NCBI RefSeq assembly: GCF_900176535.1
Contig: NZ_FWXT01000001.1
Span: 2,666,001-2,730,000, forward strand
From: Pedobacter africanus
GTDB taxonomy: Bacteria > Bacteroidota > Bacteroidia > Sphingobacteriales > Sphingobacteriaceae
Direction: 5' to 3'
Length of the DNA: 64,000 nucleotides
Part shown: positions 44,445 to 52,775 of the stretch, in pieces
Layout: every line of letters starts with the position of its first letter
Numbering within the stretch: position 1 is the stretch's first letter
The notes under the pieces: model-generated
What the model saw: the letters and a program-made list of their open reading frames with translations, nothing else
Database searches by the model: none
What the model was told of the DNA's origin: nothing
Program-made: the position numbers and the translations under genes

Positions 44445-45584
44445 ATGCGATTTCAATTAAGTGAAGAACAATTGATGATCCAGCAGGCCGCCCGCGATTT
44501 TGCGCAGAACGAACTGAAACCTGGAGTTATCGAAAGAGATGAGCACCAGAAATTCCCTGCCGAACAGGTAAAAAAGCTTGGCGAACTGGGTTTTCTGGGA
44601 ATGATGGTATCAGAAAAATACAATGGCAGTGGCCTGGATGCATTATCGTATGTACTGGTTATGGAAGAGCTGTCTAAAGTAGATGCATCTGCTTCGGTGG
44701 TCGTTTCTGTAAACAACTCACTGGTTTGCTACGGACTGGAATCTTATGGTTCCGAATATCAAAAGGAAAAATATTTAAAGCCACTTGCCGCTGGCGAAAA
44801 GATCGGTGCTTTCTGCTTATCAGAGCCTGAAGCCGGGTCGGATGCGACTTCGCAGCAAACCACAGCTGAAGATAAAGGCGATCATTACCTGCTTAACGGG
44901 ACCAAAAACTGGATTACCAATGGCAGTACAGCTTCTACTTACCTTGTTATCGCACAAACAGATAAATCTTTGAAACATAAAGGCATCAATGCTTTTATCG
45001 TAGAAAAAGGAATGGAGGGTTTTACTGTAGGACCTAAAGAAAATAAACTGGGTATCAGGGGGTCTGATACACACTCGCTGATGTTTAACGATGTAAAAGT
45101 ACCTAAGGAAAACCGCATAGGCGAAAATGGCTTCGGCTTTAAGTTTGCCATGAAAACCCTTGAGGGGGGGCGGATAGGTATTGCTGCTCAGGCATTGGGC
45201 ATTGCTGCTGGTGCTTACGAACTGGCGCTGCAATATGCACAACAGCGCAAAGCTTTTGGTAAGCCCATTGCTGAGCACCAGGCCATAGCTTTCAAACTGG
45301 CCGATATGGCTACACAGATTGAAGCGGCCAGGATGCTGGTTTACAAAGCTGCCTGGCTCAAAGATCAGGGAGAACCTTATACACTGGCCGGCTCTATGGC
45401 CAAGCTATATGCTTCTAAAGTGGCAATGGACGTTACTGTTGAGGCAGTTCAGATTCACGGAGGCTACGGCTTTGTAAAAGAATATCATGTAGAGCGCCTG
45501 ATGCGTGATGCAAAGATCACACAAATTTACGAAGGGACTTCCGAGATCCAGAAAATGGTAATTTCAAGGGAGATTATCAGGTAA
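44445..45584 (+). CDS. Acyl-CoA dehydrogenase
   Basis: A 379-residue flavoenzyme of the short/medium-chain acyl-CoA dehydrogenase group. FCLSEPEAGSDATS (FAD and substrate site) and the YEGTSEIQKMVISREI end are present; the Glu in IYEGTSE is the usual catalytic base of this group. It catalyses the first step of fatty-acid or branched-chain acyl oxidation. No ETF genes lie nearby, so the exact substrate is open. Confidence 0.94.
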   Translation: MRFQLSEEQLMIQQAARDFAQNELKPGVIERDEHQKFPAEQVKKLGELGFLGMMVSEKYNGSGLDALSYVLVMEELSKVDASASVVVSVNNSLVCYGLESYGSEYQKEKYLKPLAAGEKIGAFCLSEPEAGSDATSQQTTAEDKGDHYLLNGTKNWITNGSTASTYLVIAQTDKSLKHKGINAFIVEKGMEGFTVGPKENKLGIRGSDTHSLMFNDVKVPKENRIGENGFGFKFAMKTLEGGRIGIAAQALGIAAGAYELALQYAQQRKAFGKPIAEHQAIAFKLADMATQIEAARMLVYKAAWLKDQGEPYTLAGSMAKLYASKVAMDVTVEAVQIHGGYGFVKEYHVERLMRDAKITQIYEGTSEIQKMVISREIIR

Positions 45585-45607
45585 AATGTTGTGGAGGTTC
45601 GGCTAAG

Positions 45608-45695
45608 AACAAAATTACCATTCTCTTCGTCCGCGAATTTTTAAGGCGCGAAAAGCACATAAAAATGATGCGTCCTCTGAGGAGGTAATTTTGTT
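45608..45695. repeat. 12-bp inverted repeat in the gap after the dehydrogenase gene
   Basis: AACAAAATTACC (45608-45619) and GGTAATTTTGTT (45684-45695) are perfect complements 64 bases apart. The sequence between is not coding. It could be a decayed mobile repeat or a large stem-loop. Confidence 0.35.
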
Positions 45696-45744
45696 TTTAA
45701 ACGCCGAATTTGATTGTTTAATCTTTATCGCCGAGTTTAAACGC

Positions 45745-46092
45745 TTAGTCTTTGTCCGTTCCGGCAACGGCATTAAATACGGCCTTGATCAGTGCTACTA
45801 CAATGGCCAGAAAAGCTGCTGCCCAGAAACCGGTGGTGTTGAATCCGCTCATCAGGTTGTCTACCAGTAAAATCATCAGTACCGTAATGATAAAAGATAC
45901 CAAGCCTAATGTTAAAAAGTTAACAGGAAAGGTCATTACCCTTAAAATAAATCCGATAGTGGCGTTGGCCAGGGCTATTAAAACCGCGGCAATAATTGCC
46001 GTTCCGTAACCGTCTACCTGTACACCTGGAACGATGTAAGCCCCGATCAGTACGGCAAGGCCCATTAATAAAATTTCTACAATAAGTCTCAT
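45745..46092 (-). CDS. Phage holin family 4 / DUF-type small membrane protein
   Basis: A 115-residue protein with four hydrophobic helices (LIVEILLMGLAVLIGAYIV; GTAIIAAVLIALANATIGFI; FLTLGLVSFIITVLMILLV; AAFLAIVVALIKAVFNAV). The pattern and length match the Phage_holin_4_2 (PF04020-type) family, which despite its name is common in bacterial chromosomes away from phages. Function is unknown. It starts 18 bases from the divergent lipoprotein gene. Confidence 0.85.
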   Translation of the reverse strand: MRLIVEILLMGLAVLIGAYIVPGVQVDGYGTAIIAAVLIALANATIGFILRVMTFPVNFLTLGLVSFIITVLMILLVDNLMSGFNTTGFWAAAFLAIVVALIKAVFNAVAGTDKD

Positions 46093-46110
46093 AATGTTTA
46101 ATTTAGTGAT

Positions 46111-46545
46111 ATGGTTAAAAGTGTTGTTAAGTTATTTGCTGTTTTGTGTACCCTGGTGTGTTTGCTTGCCTGTTCATCTGCAAATAATAAGCCACTTTTA
46201 ATTGGTTTTACGGCCGACAGTACGGCTATTGTTTTTAAGGGCATTGACAGAGCAGGTTTGCTGCAATTAAAAAGTATTAAAAATACCGATTCCATATTGT
46301 ATAGCCTGATTTCTGTTTTAGAAACGCCTTCAGAAAAAAACCCGGCAATTCAGGAGGCGCCTGTTGAAGGGCGCTTTAAGCTGGGCAACGACAACTTGGT
46401 TTTTATTCCTTCCAGGCCGTTTGTTAAAGGTCGGGACTACCTGGTGATTACCCATTTGAACACCAAATTTGGAACGCTGAAAGATGCAATCAGCGGTGGA
46501 TTGAACAATAGGGTTAAACCTGTACACCAATTATTAAGCAGGTAA
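46111..46545 (+). CDS. Hypothetical lipoprotein
   Basis: A 144-residue protein with a signal peptide and lipobox (VCLLACSS, Cys 21). The mature part has LLIGFTADSTAIVFKGIDRAG and VFIPSRPFVKGRDYLVITHL segments and looks beta-rich; I recognise no family. The divergent holin-like gene starts only 18 bases away, so the promoter must overlap that gene's coding sequence. Confidence 0.7.
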   Translation: MVKSVVKLFAVLCTLVCLLACSSANNKPLLIGFTADSTAIVFKGIDRAGLLQLKSIKNTDSILYSLISVLETPSEKNPAIQEAPVEGRFKLGNDNLVFIPSRPFVKGRDYLVITHLNTKFGTLKDAISGGLNNRVKPVHQLLSR

Positions 46546-46604
46546 AATGAAAGGGTAGCTAAAAGAATAGCGACCGGGTTTTGTTCGAGATTGATTTTAG
46601 GTTT

Positions 46605-46667
46605 ATACAATGTTCATACAATAGTTATACAATTTTTATACAATGCTGATACAATTAAGTATTGTAT
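46605..46667. repeat. Five ATACAAT boxes at exact 11-bp spacing plus one inverted box
   Basis: ATACAAT occurs at 46605, 46616, 46627, 46638 and 46649, each start 11 bases from the next, with variable 4-base spacers. An inverted copy ATTGTAT lies at 46661-46667. A further 8-bp inverted pair, AAGTATAA (46673-46680) and TTATACTT (46711-46718), follows. The spacing puts all boxes on nearly one face of the helix, as expected of a cooperative protein-binding array. It lies 94-156 bases before the DUF6266 gene. Confidence 0.85.
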
Positions 46668-46760
46668 AAACAAAGTATAATAAAAGCTTAAGAATTGTTA
46701 AAATAAAGTTTTATACTTAAATTAGTATCGGACTCATCTTAAATTACGTTAGAGCAGATT

Positions 46761-47420
46761 ATGGGAAAAGCACCTGAAGGGATCGCCGGCCCTGTTTCCG
46801 GAAAAGTAGGCCCGCATGTCTACTATATTCTTAACGGCAAACCTTGCGTACGCAGTCTTCCAAGTAAAAGAAGCGGCAAAAAAACAAAAAGGGAGAAAAA
46901 CAATACCACTGGTTTTGCAAAAGTACAGGCTTTTTTACGGCCTATCCAGTTGTTCTTAAAAGTAGGTTTTAAAAATTACGGTACTGCAACAGGCGGTTAT
47001 AAAGGGGCGGTGTCTTATGCCTTGAAAAATGCGGTTGAAGGGGAGCATCCTGATCGGTTTGTGAACCCGGAAAAAGTAAGGGTTTGTGGTGGTGAGCTTC
47101 ACTTCCCTGAGGCTTCGGATATTGTTGTGGAACCAGATTATACAGTGAGGTTTAACTGGAGCAAGGAAATTGGTGCGAACGGCAATTCGCGCGACCAGGT
47201 TTTTATGCTGGCTTATTGTCCCTCCGATATTGCGCTGCTAGGTGGCAAGGCAGTGGGCATTTCCACCGGTGCTTTCAGGATGACCGGAACAGATAGCCTG
47301 CAGCTTAGCCCTCAACGCCTGCCACAGCAATACCATATTTATATGGGCTTTATTGCCAGAGACAGGTCGCAGCAGGCACATAGCCAATATATGGGCAAGG
47401 TATTGGTGCCGGCCAGATAA
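46761..47420 (+). CDS. DUF6266 family protein
   Basis: A 219-residue protein starting MGKAPEGIAGPVSGKVGPHV, with a Lys/Arg-rich segment at residues 33-50 and a C-terminal beta-rich half. The N-terminal Gly-rich pattern and overall plan match DUF6266 proteins, which occur in several copies in Sphingobacteriales and have no known function. There is no signal peptide, so it is likely cytoplasmic. It is preceded by the phased ATACAAT array, which probably controls it. Confidence 0.78.
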   Translation: MGKAPEGIAGPVSGKVGPHVYYILNGKPCVRSLPSKRSGKKTKREKNNTTGFAKVQAFLRPIQLFLKVGFKNYGTATGGYKGAVSYALKNAVEGEHPDRFVNPEKVRVCGGELHFPEASDIVVEPDYTVRFNWSKEIGANGNSRDQVFMLAYCPSDIALLGGKAVGISTGAFRMTGTDSLQLSPQRLPQQYHIYMGFIARDRSQQAHSQYMGKVLVPAR

Positions 47421-47436
47421 ATATTCCTTTGGAAAA

Positions 47437-47535
47437 ATGTTGGCAATACGAACTTCCATGTCTGATTTCAGGGCAGAAGAATGGCTGGTAAACCTGCCGT
47501 TTTATGTGATTGCTGAATTGAAAAACCTGATTTGA
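47437..47535 (+). CDS. Possible small ORF after the DUF6266 gene
   Basis: A 32-codon frame starting MLAIRTSMSDFRAEEW and ending at 47535, 16 bases after the DUF6266 stop. The second Met (47458) begins an amphipathic helix-like stretch. No known family; it may be a downstream partner of the DUF6266 gene or chance. Confidence 0.2.
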   Translation: MLAIRTSMSDFRAEEWLVNLPFYVIAELKNLI

Positions 47536-47592
47536 TTGTCTGGCTAAGCTATTGATTGCTAGCCGGCATTTTTATTTTGTAAAAATATTTCT

Positions 47593-47600
47593 TACATTTG
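47593..47600 (+). promoter_or_regulatory. -7 promoter element of rimP-nusA-infB
   Basis: TACATTTG matches TAnnTTTG; the nearest TTG (47577-47579) is 13 bases upstream, shorter than optimum. Start predicted near 47606. Confidence 0.5.
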
Positions 47601-47616
47601 CGGTGTAATAGAGGTA

Positions 47617-47642
47617 AGAGGGGACAGGAGTCCCCTCTTTTC
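47617..47642 (+). terminator. Terminator-like hairpin in the rimP leader
   Basis: AGAGGGGAC (47617-47625) and GTCCCCTCT (47630-47638) form a perfect 9-bp stem with loop AGGA, followed by TTTCT. It sits about 10 bases after the predicted start and 18 before the rimP start, so it could be an attenuator or a 5' stabiliser. Confidence 0.6.
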
Positions 47643-47655
47643 TGTTATTGGCAAA

Positions 47656-48126
47656 TTGGTTATGCAGGTAGAAAAAAGAGTAACAGAATTAGTTGAAGAG
47701 AAGATTTCGGACAGGCCCGAGCTGTTTTTAGTTGAGGTAAAAATGCTGCCAAACAATAAGCTTATTATTCATGTAGATGGCGATGAAGGGATCAGTATCC
47801 AGGATTGTGCGGCCATCAGCAGGCATGTAGGCTTTCATTTGGAAGAGGAAAATACAATTGAAAAAGCTTATAACCTGGAAGTCTCTTCACCAGGTGTTGG
47901 AGAGCCCTTAAAATTGAAGAGGCAATACCTTAAGAATATCGGCCGCGAGGTAAGTGTTAAGTTAAATGGCGGCGAGGTAAAAGAAGGAAAATTGCTGGCG
48001 GCGGATGAACAAGGGATTTCCATCGAGGCAAAAGTTAAAGAAAAAGGCAAAAAAGTTCAGCTGGTTGAAACCAGGGCAGACTTTGATAATATAACAGAAA
48101 CAAAGGTTTTAATTTCATTTAAATAA
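47656..48126 (+). CDS. rimP: Ribosome maturation factor RimP
   Basis: A 156-residue protein for 30S maturation. KLIIHVDGDEGISIQDCAAISRHVG and NLEVSSPGVGEPLK are the family signatures. The frame opens with an ATG at 47656 or, more typically, at 47662 (MQVEKRVTEL). It is followed 2 bases later by nusA, the standard rimP-nusA-infB order. Confidence 0.95.
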   Translation: MVMQVEKRVTELVEEKISDRPELFLVEVKMLPNNKLIIHVDGDEGISIQDCAAISRHVGFHLEEENTIEKAYNLEVSSPGVGEPLKLKRQYLKNIGREVSVKLNGGEVKEGKLLAADEQGISIEAKVKEKGKKVQLVETRADFDNITETKVLISFK

Positions 48127-48128
48127 AA

Positions 48129-49364
48129 ATGAGCAATATTAATTTAATCGATTCATTTCAAGAGTTTAAAGACTTCAAGAACATCGACCGTCCTACAGTG
48201 ATTAGTGTGCTGGAAGAGGTATTTCGCAGTATGTTGCGTAAAAAATATGGTACTGATGAGAATTGTGACGTAATCGTTAACCCGGATAACGGCGATTTGG
48301 AAATCTGGCGTACCAGGAAAGTGATGGAAGATGGTTTTTCTGAGGATGACGATCTGGAAATTGAACTTGCAGAGGTGAAGCAGCTGGACCCGGATATGGA
48401 GGTTGGAGACGATTACATCGAGCAGATCACGCTGGAAAGCTTTGGCCGCAGGGCAATTTTAGCTGCCCGTCAGACCCTGGTTTCTAAAGTTCTAGAACTG
48501 GAGAAAGACGAGATCTTTAAGAAATATAAAGACAGGGTTGGCGAAATTGTTACCGGTGAGGTTTACCAGGTATGGAAAAAAGAGACTTTGGTGCTGGATG
48601 ATGAAGGCAATGAGTTGATGATGCCTAAAACGGAGCAGATTCCTGCCGATTATTTCAAAAAAGGAGATTCTGTTCGCGCGGTGATCCTGAAGGTGGATAT
48701 GGTAAATGCTACGCCTAAGATCATCATTTCGAGGATTGCCCCTGAATTCTTACAACGTTTGTTTGAGATTGAGGTTCCTGAGATCTTTGACGGTTTGATC
48801 ACCATTAAAAAGATTGTTCGCGAACCAGGTGAAAGGGCTAAGGTCGCTGTTGAATCTTACGACGACAGGATTGATCCGGTAGGTGCCTGTGTGGGTATGA
48901 AAGGCTCACGTATCCATGGTATCGTTAGAGAACTTAAAAACGAAAATATTGACGTAATTAACTTTACCAACAATATTTCGCTCTATATCACCAGGGCCTT
49001 AAGTCCGGCCAAGATCACTTCTATTAAGCTGGATGATGAAACCAAACATGCTTCGGTTTACCTGAAGCCAGATCAGGTTTCATTGGCTATCGGCCGTGGT
49101 GGTCACAACATTAAACTGGCAGGTAAACTGACTGGTTACGAGATCGATGTATATCGTGAGGCAGGTGAAGAAGATGAGGATGTGGATATCGAAGAATTCT
49201 CTGATGAAATCGATAGCTGGATCATTGATGAGCTGAAAGCGATAGGCTGTGATACGGCGAAAAGTGTGCTGGCACTTTCTGTAGATGAATTGGTAAAACG
49301 TACCGATTTAGAGGAAGAAACCATCAAAGAAGTGATGAGTATTTTGAAATCAGAGTTTGAATAA
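48129..49364 (+). CDS. nusA: Transcription termination/antitermination protein NusA
   Basis: A 411-residue NusA with N-terminal polymerase-binding domain (residues 1-130), S1 domain (about 135-205, GEIVTGEVYQVWKK), KH1 and KH2 (VGACVGMKGSRIHGIVREL, then VSLAIGRGGHNIKLAGKL). A helical C-terminal repeat (about 350-411) is present once. It lacks the second AR repeat of E. coli NusA. Confidence 0.96.
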   Translation: MSNINLIDSFQEFKDFKNIDRPTVISVLEEVFRSMLRKKYGTDENCDVIVNPDNGDLEIWRTRKVMEDGFSEDDDLEIELAEVKQLDPDMEVGDDYIEQITLESFGRRAILAARQTLVSKVLELEKDEIFKKYKDRVGEIVTGEVYQVWKKETLVLDDEGNELMMPKTEQIPADYFKKGDSVRAVILKVDMVNATPKIIISRIAPEFLQRLFEIEVPEIFDGLITIKKIVREPGERAKVAVESYDDRIDPVGACVGMKGSRIHGIVRELKNENIDVINFTNNISLYITRALSPAKITSIKLDDETKHASVYLKPDQVSLAIGRGGHNIKLAGKLTGYEIDVYREAGEEDEDVDIEEFSDEIDSWIIDELKAIGCDTAKSVLALSVDELVKRTDLEEETIKEVMSILKSEFE

Positions 49365-49444
49365 AATGCTTGTCAACGTGTTTACAAAATTCTGTAGTTA
49401 TTAAAAACTAATTGACTACACATGAAATAAACAAGAATAAACGT

Positions 49445-49452
49445 TACTTTTG
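49445..49452 (+). promoter_or_regulatory. Possible internal -7 element before infB
   Basis: TACTTTTG matches TAnnTTTG, 31 bases before the infB ATG. The nearest TTG (49412-49414) is 30 bases upstream. infB may have a partly separate promoter inside the operon. Confidence 0.35.
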
Positions 49453-49482
49453 TATAAGAACTAATAGAAAAAAAGGATATCA

Positions 49483-52470
49483 ATGTCAGACGACAAACCA
49501 ATAATTTTATTTAAGGCAGTTAAGGAACTTAACGTAGGCATTGCTACGGCCGTTGAGTTTTTGGAGAAGAAAGGCTTTTCTGTCGAGAATAAACCCACTA
49601 CTAAGCTCTCCCGCGACATGTATAATGCATTGTTGAAAGAGTTTCAGGGCGATAAGATCGTAAAAGAAGAAGCCAATCAGATTGTTATTGGTAAAATCCG
49701 TCGTGATGAACCTGAAGTGACTGAAAAAGTTACGGACGCACCTAGAAAAAATGTTGAATTTGAAAATGAAGGTGTTTTAATCAAAAACCTGAATGCTTAT
49801 ACTCCTCCTGCTGAAAAACCAAAAGAGGAGGCTCCTGCTGCTGAGAAGGCAGAAGAAGGTGCTTTACCTGGTGTGAAAATAGTAGGAAAGATCAACCTTG
49901 ATGATTTAAATGCTAAAACGCGCCCTGTTAAGAAGGAAGAAGCTGCAGAACCGGAACCAAAAGCTGAAGCACCTGTTGCTCCCGCCGCTCCGGTTGAAAA
50001 AGCACCTGAGCCGGTAAAGGAAGTAGAGAAGCCGGTTGAACAGCCTGTTGCAGAAATAAAACCTGAACCTGTTAAGCCAGTGGAAACACCTAAAGCCGAG
50101 GAACCTGTGGTAAAAGCTCCTGAACCAGCAGCTACACCAAAAGTGACTCCTGAACCGCCGAAAGCGGACAAACCTGAAGAGAACGAGGTCATCAAAGCCC
50201 GTTCTGTAAAACTTTCGGGCCCGAATATCATTGGAAAGATTACTTTACCGGTAACGCCGGACCGTAAATCTCAGCCGGTGGCATCATCGGGCGAGAGTGC
50301 GGATGCAAAAAGGAAGCGCAAGCGTAAGAAAACCCCGGGAGGACATCCTGGTCAGCCGGGACAACACGGCAACCAGCATGGTGGTCAGCAGGGCCAGCAA
50401 GGCGGGCAACAAGGTCAGGGCGGAGCGCCAAGGACAGGTGCGCCTTCATTTGGTAACAGACCGGATTTTAGAAATAACACAAATAATGCGGCCAACAGGC
50501 CTAATTTTAGGAACAATAAGCCAGGAGCTCCAGCTTCCGGACCTAAGGAAGAGCCTACGGAAAAAGAAATACAAGACCAGATTAAAGCAACGCTTGCACG
50601 CCTTAGCGGCGCAGGTAAGTCTGGTAAATTTGCACAACGTGCCAAACTTCGTCGCCAGAAACGTGACGATGTGGCCATGTCGGCAGATGAAGCGGCAATG
50701 GAGCAGGAACTGCAATCGCGTGTACTTAAGGTAACCGAGTTTGTAACTGCAAACGAGCTGGCAACGATGATGGATGAGCCGGTTACAAAAATTATCGCGA
50801 CTTGTATGAGTCTGGGTATGTTTGTATCCATTAACCAGCGTCTGGACGCTGAAACTCTAACAATTGTTGCTGATGAGTTTGGCTACGAAATTCAATTCGT
50901 TAAGCCGGATGATGAAAGCGATGTGCTGATTGAAGAAGAGGATAATGAAGAGGATCTATTGCCAAGGGCACCAGTGGTTACCATTATGGGACACGTGGAT
51001 CATGGTAAAACATCTTTGCTGGATTATATCCGTAAAGCCAATGTGGTTGCCGGCGAGGCGGGTGGTATTACCCAGCACATCGGGGCCTATATGGTAACGA
51101 CTTCGACAGGTAAAAAAGTAACCTTCCTGGATACACCGGGTCACGAGGCCTTTACGGCGATGCGTGCAAGGGGTGCCAAGGTTGCGGATATTGCCATTAT
51201 TGTGATTGCTGCGGATGATGCCGTGATGCCTCAGACAAAAGAGGCCATCAACCACGCACAGGCTGCAGGGGTACCATTGGTATTTGCCTTTACAAAGATT
51301 GATAAACCGGGAGCAAACTCCGATAAGATACGTGAACAGCTGTCGATCATGAATATCCTGGTTGAGGATTGGGGAGGTAACTTCCAGTCGCAGGAGATTT
51401 CTGGTAAAAGTGGCTTGAATGTAGACCTGCTTTTAGAAAAGGTATTGTTGGAGGCCGAGTTGCTTGAGCTTAAGGCCAACCCTAATAAACGTGCTACAGG
51501 TAGCGTAATTGAGGCTACATTGGATAAAGGACGTGGTATTGTAACTACAGTGCTTGTTCAGGCAGGTACACTTAAAATAGGTGATCCTATTCTTGCAGGT
51601 AGCTATAGCGGACGTGTGAAAGCTTTGTTTAATGAGCGCGGCCAGAAAGTAGATAAAGCGGGCCCGTCTGTGCCGGTACAGGTATTGGGTATGCAGGGCG
51701 CACCTACTGCTGGTGATAAGTTCAATGCACTGGAAAGTGAAGTTGAAGCCAGGGAGATTGCGAACAAACGTTTACAACTGATGCGCGAGCAAGGCCTTCG
51801 TACACAGAAACACATTACACTGGATGAGATCGGCCGTCGATTGGCTATCGGTAACTTTAAAGAGCTGAACCTGATCGTTAAGGGTGACGTGGATGGTTCT
51901 ATCGAGGCTTTATCAGATTCATTGCTGAAACTTTCGACTCCGGAAATACAGATCAATATCATTGGCAAGGCCGTAGGTCAGATCTCAGAATCTGATGTAT
52001 TGCTGGCCTCTGCTTCTGATGCGATCATTGTTGGTTTCCAGGTACGTCCTTCCCCGGGAGCACGTAAACTGGCCGAGGCTGAGCAGATCGACATCCGCCT
52101 GTACTCTATCATCTACGATGCCATTAACGAGATTAAAGCAGCGATGGAAGGTATGCTGGCGCCAGAGTTTGAAGAGAAGATCACGGCTAACGTTGAGATC
52201 AGGGAGACCTTTAAAATTACCAAGGTGGGTACCATTGCCGGATGTATGGTATTGGACGGAACAATTACCCGTAATAGTAAGGTACGTATCATCAGAGATG
52301 GTGTGGTAATTTACACTGGCGAGCTGGCCTCGCTGAAACGTTATAAGGATGATGTGAAAGAAGTAAGCAGGGGTTACGAGTGCGGATTGAACATCCAGAA
52401 CTTTAACAACATTGAAGTAGGCGATATTGTAGAAGCCTACGAGCAGGTTGAAGTGAAACGGAAGTTGTAA
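49483..52470 (+). CDS. infB: Translation initiation factor IF-2
   Basis: A 995-residue GTPase that places initiator tRNA. The N-terminal IF2N domain (residues 1-60) is followed by a 250-residue linker rich in Pro, Ala, Glu and Lys, then a Gly/Gln/His-rich patch (about 288-325). The G domain has G1 GHVDHGKTS near 502, G3 DTPGHEAF and a G4 reading TKID at about 603-606 where most GTPases have NKxD. Domains II-IV follow, ending EQVEVKRKL. The rimP-nusA-infB order and a strong terminator support the call. Confidence 0.97.
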   Translation: MSDDKPIILFKAVKELNVGIATAVEFLEKKGFSVENKPTTKLSRDMYNALLKEFQGDKIVKEEANQIVIGKIRRDEPEVTEKVTDAPRKNVEFENEGVLIKNLNAYTPPAEKPKEEAPAAEKAEEGALPGVKIVGKINLDDLNAKTRPVKKEEAAEPEPKAEAPVAPAAPVEKAPEPVKEVEKPVEQPVAEIKPEPVKPVETPKAEEPVVKAPEPAATPKVTPEPPKADKPEENEVIKARSVKLSGPNIIGKITLPVTPDRKSQPVASSGESADAKRKRKRKKTPGGHPGQPGQHGNQHGGQQGQQGGQQGQGGAPRTGAPSFGNRPDFRNNTNNAANRPNFRNNKPGAPASGPKEEPTEKEIQDQIKATLARLSGAGKSGKFAQRAKLRRQKRDDVAMSADEAAMEQELQSRVLKVTEFVTANELATMMDEPVTKIIATCMSLGMFVSINQRLDAETLTIVADEFGYEIQFVKPDDESDVLIEEEDNEEDLLPRAPVVTIMGHVDHGKTSLLDYIRKANVVAGEAGGITQHIGAYMVTTSTGKKVTFLDTPGHEAFTAMRARGAKVADIAIIVIAADDAVMPQTKEAINHAQAAGVPLVFAFTKIDKPGANSDKIREQLSIMNILVEDWGGNFQSQEISGKSGLNVDLLLEKVLLEAELLELKANPNKRATGSVIEATLDKGRGIVTTVLVQAGTLKIGDPILAGSYSGRVKALFNERGQKVDKAGPSVPVQVLGMQGAPTAGDKFNALESEVEAREIANKRLQLMREQGLRTQKHITLDEIGRRLAIGNFKELNLIVKGDVDGSIEALSDSLLKLSTPEIQINIIGKAVGQISESDVLLASASDAIIVGFQVRPSPGARKLAEAEQIDIRLYSIIYDAINEIKAAMEGMLAPEFEEKITANVEIRETFKITKVGTIAGCMVLDGTITRNSKVRIIRDGVVIYTGELASLKRYKDDVKEVSRGYECGLNIQNFNNIEVGDIVEAYEQVEVKRKL

Positions 52471-52490
52471 TAATTCCTTTTAGATATGAT

Positions 52491-52524
52491 AAAGGCGTTG
52501 AGAGAATTCTCAACGCCTTTTTTG
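52491..52524 (+). terminator. Terminator after infB
   Basis: AAAGGCGTTGAGA and TCTCAACGCCTTT are a perfect 13-bp stem with loop GAAT, followed by T. Confidence 0.93.
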
Positions 52525-52775
52525 TTTTCGGGATTATGGGTGCTGTAGTTTGTTTAAAAAAATAATTGCAACGTTTCTGTTGTTTATACCAGAATATTGT
52601 TGGCGTAATAGGGGTGCTCATTCACGTAAGATATCCCGTGGTTCGCGTAATAAAATTGCCATTGGAATTTTGTTATGGTAGCTTTAGGCTAAACTTTTTT
52701 ATTTAAGAACATGTTTTCAGCGCTCACTCCACAGGGTTAATTTCTCGTCAGATCATAATTCCCAAAATTTTTTAA
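52525..52775. other. Gap between infB and the truncated repeat gene
   Basis: About 250 bases with no supported gene or promoter. A segment (52653-52690) with AAAATTGCCATTGGAATTTT forms a short AT-rich inverted repeat. It marks the change from core genes to the accessory region. Confidence 0.4.

Noticed and set aside
45745..46092. Phage remnant, based on the holin-family name
   Set aside because: No other phage genes, integrase or attachment sites are near; this family is common in bacterial chromosomes.
49797..50231. 144-codon minus-strand ORF rich in Gly, Ser, Thr and Ala
   Set aside because: It mirrors the Pro/Ala/Glu/Lys linker of IF-2; low-complexity GC-rich coding often gives long open antisense frames.
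50340..50425. Repeat-like Gly/Gln coding, considered as a tandem repeat or CRISPR-like array
   Set aside because: It is a low-complexity coding stretch inside infB, with no regular repeat and spacer structure. No CRISPR array is present anywhere in the window.
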